Shown: one piece after another, positions 63,900 to 64,000 of the stretch
Numbering within the stretch: the first letter of the stretch is position 1
How the letters are laid out: each line of letters starts with the position of its first letter
NCBI RefSeq assembly: GCF_900109665.1
Contig: NZ_FOAO01000009.1
Span: 115,634 to 179,633, forward strand
DNA length: 64,000 bases
Origin: Blastococcus sp. DSM 46786
Lineage (GTDB): Bacteria; Actinomycetota; Actinomycetes; Mycobacteriales; Geodermatophilaceae
Reading direction: 5' to 3'
Translations under genes and position numbers: made by a program
The notes under the pieces: generated by a model
Database searches by the model: none
What the model was told of the DNA's origin: nothing
The model's input: the letters and a program-made list of their open reading frames with translations, nothing else

Positions 63900-64000
63900 C
63901 CTGCTTGTTGATCAGGTGACAGTGAGGATGTAGGCGGGCCCCGCAGCAACCGTTCCTGACCCTTCAGGTGACTGACCTCGGGTCTTTATCCGGATCTGTC

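Noticed and set aside
63900..64000. Start of another gene at the right edge
   Set aside because: About 100 bases with lower GC and no convincing start, ribosome site or tRNA fold; probably intergenic.

Overview
The window is chromosomal DNA of a very GC-rich actinobacterium. Codon use, gene families and gene order point to Geodermatophilaceae (Blastococcus, Geodermatophilus, Modestobacter), but this is an inference from pattern, not a database match. Much of the sequence is a housekeeping neighbourhood that I recall being conserved with the mycobacterial Rv0993-Rv1026 region: eno, divIC-like, DUF501, ppx, mazG, mfd, pth, rplY, prs, glmU, ispE, rsmA, rpfB, tatD, metG, rsmI, pmt, glpR, rimJ-like, glp/moeA and galU. 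There is no transposase, integrase, CRISPR array or prophage module.

Layout. 1-2.4 kb: Bax-inhibitor-1 membrane protein (cut by the left edge), MalY-type aminotransferase, and an odd tRNA with anticodon UAA. 2.4-13.7 kb: minus-strand block of udgB, ppx, DUF501, divIC-like, enolase, MscS channel, mazG, SurA-like lipoprotein and mfd. 13.85-34.4 kb: exopolysaccharide island with a cytidylyltransferase, low-molecular-weight tyrosine phosphatase, Wzz/BY-kinase, Wzy-like polymerase, several glycosyltransferases including a GT2-GT4 fusion, a Wzx flippase, a 1717-residue secreted PKD/LamG protein with three near-identical internal repeats, a CDP-alcohol phosphotransferase and the initiating sugar transferase. 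It interrupts the housekeeping order between mfd and pth. 34.6-48.2 kb: pth, rplY, cysC-like, prs, glmU, tRNA-Gln, a desaturase, ispE, rsmA, rpfB, a membrane protein, tatD and metG. 48.3-58.8 kb: membrane protein, corA, a DUF559-type nuclease-like gene flanked by palindromes, rsmI, pmt, a TetR regulator, tRNA-Ala, the glpR/sepX and glp cell-division pair with a GNAT gene between them, and galU. 58.9-63.9 kb: GntR regulator diverging from a malonate-type transporter, a class III CoA-transferase and a fused carboxyltransferase, read as a dicarboxylate (probably malonate) catabolic operon.

The most unusual signals are small. Two families of dispersed hairpin repeats occur three times each. One copy supplies the stop codon of ppx and the start codon of udgB. 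One copy of the other family has become the coding N-terminus of the DUF501 protein. Two copies of the first family bracket the DUF559 gene. Three genes (mscS-like, pth, rsmA) have no ATG, GTG or TTG that keeps their conserved N-terminus and seem to start at CTG. Many adjacent genes overlap by GTGA or ATGA, so translational coupling is the rule here.
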